This document shows positions 13,405 to 14,930 of a stretch of 14,930 bases of DNA, one piece after another; position 1 is the first letter of the stretch; each line of letters starts with the position of its first letter. Below the pieces are notes generated by a model. That model made no database searches. It was not told where the DNA came from and worked only from the letters and a program-made list of their open reading frames with translations. A program made the translations under genes and the position numbers. This DNA is from Rothia sp. (in: high G+C Gram-positive bacteria) (lineage in GTDB: Bacteria; Actinomycetota; Actinomycetes; Actinomycetales; Micrococcaceae). The stretch lies in contig NZ_JABZXW010000057.1 of NCBI RefSeq assembly GCF_015265375.1, positions 1 through 14,930 of the forward strand, given 5' to 3'.

Positions 13405-14195
13405 TAGCCAATCTCGGTAATCTCAGGGCCGCGGCGAGGCATCGGGCGCAGCTTGCTGTGCTCGTTCTCGGTCTCTTCTTCCACGGCGGGCTCTTCCTCA
13501 GCCACAACCAGGTCGGCGGGCAGAGTCATGGGCAGCAGTTCGCGCGGCGGGCGCGGGTCGTCGCCGCGGTCCACCACAACGGTGCGGAAAACTTCCTCCA
13601 CGGATGCGGCAGCCTTGTCGTCACCGAGCACAGCCGCGCCGGAAATCACACCGCGCAGGAACCAACGGGGGCCGTCCACGCCCACGAAGCGGGCGATGCG
13701 CTCGCCGGGCTGACCGTCCGGGGTGAAGGCGGGCAGGCGGGTCAGCATCTCGGCACCGAACACGCCGGCGTAGATTTCGACGTTGCCGCCCTGGGAGGCG
13801 ACGGACTCGGTCAGGTCGTGACGGATGTCATCCCAGATGCCGGTGGTGCGCGGTGCGGCGAATGCCTGCACCTGCAGGGTCGCGCCGTCGCGGGTGATGG
13901 TTGCGGCGATGACGGCACCGGTTGCGTCGTCGGTTTCGAGGCGCAGGTTCATGCCGTCGAGTAGCTTGATACGCAGCGCGCCCAGGTCGACGTAGTCTTC
14001 GAGGTCTTCGGCGGTGACTTCTTCAATGTCGTGGGGGCCGTTGACGCGGTCGTACTTAATGACCTCGAGAGAGTTCTCCTCTTCCTTCAGCTCCTCAACC
14101 TCGACGTTGGTCTCTTCGACCTCTTCGGCGACAGCCTTGTCGATGGCGGCCTTTTCAGCCTCCTCGGCGCGCTTCTTCTTACCAAATCCGAACAT
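13404..14195 (-). CDS. DUF3710 family protein
   Basis: A 263-residue cytosolic protein of the actinobacterial DUF3710 family (Rv2696c-like), function unknown. It begins with a basic MFGFGKKKR segment and a highly charged Glu-rich stretch (10-45) that is probably helical. The conserved domain runs from about 48 to 225, with the typical YVDLGALRI, ATLQVQAFAAPRTTGIWDDI (split around residues 103-123) and VDGPRWFLRGVI. The C-terminal 40 residues are again acidic and disordered. AGGA lies shortly upstream of the ATG at 14195. The gene follows dut after a 77-base gap containing a small hairpin, and its stop overlaps the next start by one base. Sitting beside dut in the operon gives no clear functional clue. 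Confidence 0.9.
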   Translation of the reverse strand: MFGFGKKKRAEEAEKAAIDKAVAEEVEETNVEVEELKEEENSLEVIKYDRVNGPHDIEEVTAEDLEDYVDLGALRIKLLDGMNLRLETDDATGAVIAATITRDGATLQVQAFAAPRTTGIWDDIRHDLTESVASQGGNVEIYAGVFGAEMLTRLPAFTPDGQPGERIARFVGVDGPRWFLRGVISGAAVLGDDKAAASVEEVFRTVVVDRGDDPRPPRELLPMTLPADLVVAEEEPAVEEETENEHSKLRPMPRRGPEITEIG

Positions 14196-14211
14196 GGTAT
14201 TCCTACTTTCA

Positions 14212-14228
14212 CCGCACGCAAGGTGCGG
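14212..14228. other. Short hairpin in the dut-DUF3710 gap
   Basis: CCGCAC pairs with GTGCGG around a 5-nt loop, 17-33 bases before the DUF3710 start. On the + strand a pyrimidine-rich tail follows, but the genes run on the minus strand, where no T-tract follows. It may modestly reduce read-through or affect translation of DUF3710. Confidence 0.35.
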
Positions 14229-14272
14229 GGGTTTCTTCTCTTCTCTCGTGCGGTTTTCGCGGTGAGAGCAGA

Positions 14273-14719
14273 CTAGTGGATTCCGCTGGAACCGAAGCCG
14301 CTGGAGCCGCGTTCGGTCTGATCCAGTTCATCCACCACGGTAAAGGTTGCGTGCTCGTACTTCTGAATGATCAGCTGGGCGATACGGTCGCCGCGCTGCA
14401 CGTGGAAGGACTTGGTCTTGTCAGTGTTGAGCAGGGTGACCATCAGCTCGCCGCGGTAGCCGGAATCAACGGTGCCGGGTGCATTCACAATGGTGATGCC
14501 GTTCTTGGTCGCCAGGCCGGAGCGCGGGTGCACCAGGCCAACGTAGCCTTCGGGCAGGGCGATTGCCACGCCGGTGGGTACGAGGGCGCGTTCGCCCGGT
14601 TCCAGCTCGAAGTCGATGCGGGAGCGCAGGTCAGCGCCGGCGTCGCCGGGCTTTGCGTAGGCGGGTGCGGGCAGCTCGGGGTCGAGCAGCTTAATGTGGA
14701 CGTTTACGGGGGTCATCAT
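14273..14719 (-). CDS. dut: dUTP diphosphatase (dUTPase)
   Basis: Hydrolyses dUTP to dUMP and pyrophosphate, keeping uracil out of DNA and supplying dUMP for thymidylate synthesis. It is a trimeric all-beta enzyme. With numbering from ATG 14719 (148 residues), all five motifs are present: DAGADL (26-31), PRSGLA (65-70), GTVDSGYRGEL (82-92, catalytic D85), RGDRIAQ (109-115) and the mobile C-terminal arm RGSSGFGSSG (137-146). The start is ambiguous. A TTG at 14725 has AAAGG 8 nt upstream; the ATG at 14719 lies 8 nt after a TAGAGT that could be a -10 box, giving a leaderless mRNA; ATG 14716 also fits the family length. It is the first gene of the four-gene operon. Confidence 0.96.
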   Translation of the reverse strand: MMTPVNVHIKLLDPELPAPAYAKPGDAGADLRSRIDFELEPGERALVPTGVAIALPEGYVGLVHPRSGLATKNGITIVNAPGTVDSGYRGELMVTLLNTDKTKSFHVQRGDRIAQLIIQKYEHATFTVVDELDQTERGSSGFGSSGIH

Positions 14720-14726
14720 GGTCAAT

Positions 14727-14732
14727 ACTCTA
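14727..14732 (-). promoter_or_regulatory. Candidate -10 box of the dut operon
   Basis: TAGAGT on the minus strand, with its last base 8 nt before the ATG at 14719, suggests a leaderless or nearly leaderless transcript. A weak TGGCAC lies 17 nt upstream (14750-14755). Confidence 0.35.
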
Positions 14733-14885
14733 ACCTTTCGCGGGTGTCTGTGCCATCACCTCGCGCTGTGTTGAGGCTCTACTGCGGGGTGTTTTCGTTG
14801 CGTGTTCGCGTTCAGCGCGTGCGGTGGCGTGCCGTGTTGGGTGCGACGCGGCGCTGTTCTTGCGTGCGCGGCTTTCACATACTCA

Positions 14886-14916
14886 ACGGGGCGGGTGCAC
14901 TCGGCACTCGCCCCGT
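14886..14916. terminator. GC-rich hairpin at the right edge, terminator-like
   Basis: ACGGGGCGGGTGC pairs with GCACTCGCCCCGT over 13 bp, with one G-U pair and a 5-nt loop. No T-run follows on the + strand within the window. It may end a gene lying beyond the right edge. No coding region is supported between dut and the edge. Confidence 0.45.
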
Positions 14917-14930
14917 CATGAGGTGTAGGT

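Noticed and set aside
14726..14930. A gene at the right edge upstream of dut
   Set aside because: No open frame with a ribosome-binding site or recognisable protein is seen; the G/T-rich stretch and terminal hairpin look non-coding.

Overview
The window is an ordinary-looking chromosomal segment of a moderately high-GC actinobacterium. The protein set, the GTG/TTG starts, the candidate leaderless promoters and the gene order suggest a member of the Micrococcaceae; Rothia is my best guess, and it is an inference. From dxs to dut the gene order follows, as I remember it, the Mycobacterium tuberculosis block Rv2681-Rv2697c: RNase D, dxs, TrmA-like methyltransferase, APC-type permease, ceoB, ceoC, DUF3159, OB-fold protein, DUF3710, dut. 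It is therefore a deeply conserved actinobacterial neighbourhood rather than an accessory island. No tRNA, rRNA, CRISPR array, insertion sequence or phage gene was seen. No gene-free stretch exceeds 300 bases.

Layout. Positions 1-360 are AT-rich (about 43% GC by hand count). They hold the C-terminal tail of a membrane protein and a small unrecognised ORF, followed by a striking 26-bp inverted repeat (365-429). Next on the + strand come ybaK (Cys-tRNA(Pro) deacylase), msrB (methionine-R-sulfoxide reductase), an RNase D-type exonuclease ending in a terminator, and a Tat-exported Rieske lipoprotein. A strong bidirectional terminator (3790-3827) separates these from the minus-strand genes dxs, a TrmA/RumA-family RNA methyltransferase and a large KimA-like APC permease. 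The permease is divergent from two adjacent + strand RCK/TrkA genes (ceoB- and ceoC-like), which end in another bidirectional terminator (11995-12039). A compact minus-strand operon closes the window: dut, DUF3710, OB-fold protein, DUF3159 membrane protein, the last three overlapping by 1 and 11 bases.

How the genes work together. dut, ybaK, RNase D and the methyltransferase are housekeeping functions in nucleotide pools, tRNA fidelity and RNA processing. dxs starts the MEP isoprenoid pathway. msrB and possibly the Rieske lipoprotein serve redox maintenance. The most interesting module is the permease plus the two RCK proteins (8082-11973). The permease keeps several residues that line the K+ sites of Bacillus KimA, it has a C-terminal cytosolic domain, and no TrkH/TrkG pore is present here. 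I infer that the RCK pair may gate this permease, forming a potassium-uptake system different from the classic Trk complex.

Other structure worth attention lies between genes. There are 16-bp tandem repeats at 1646-1677 and 3745-3792, a 20-bp tandem repeat at 8001-8080, and a 25-bp dispersed element found at 1535-1559 and 6105-6129.
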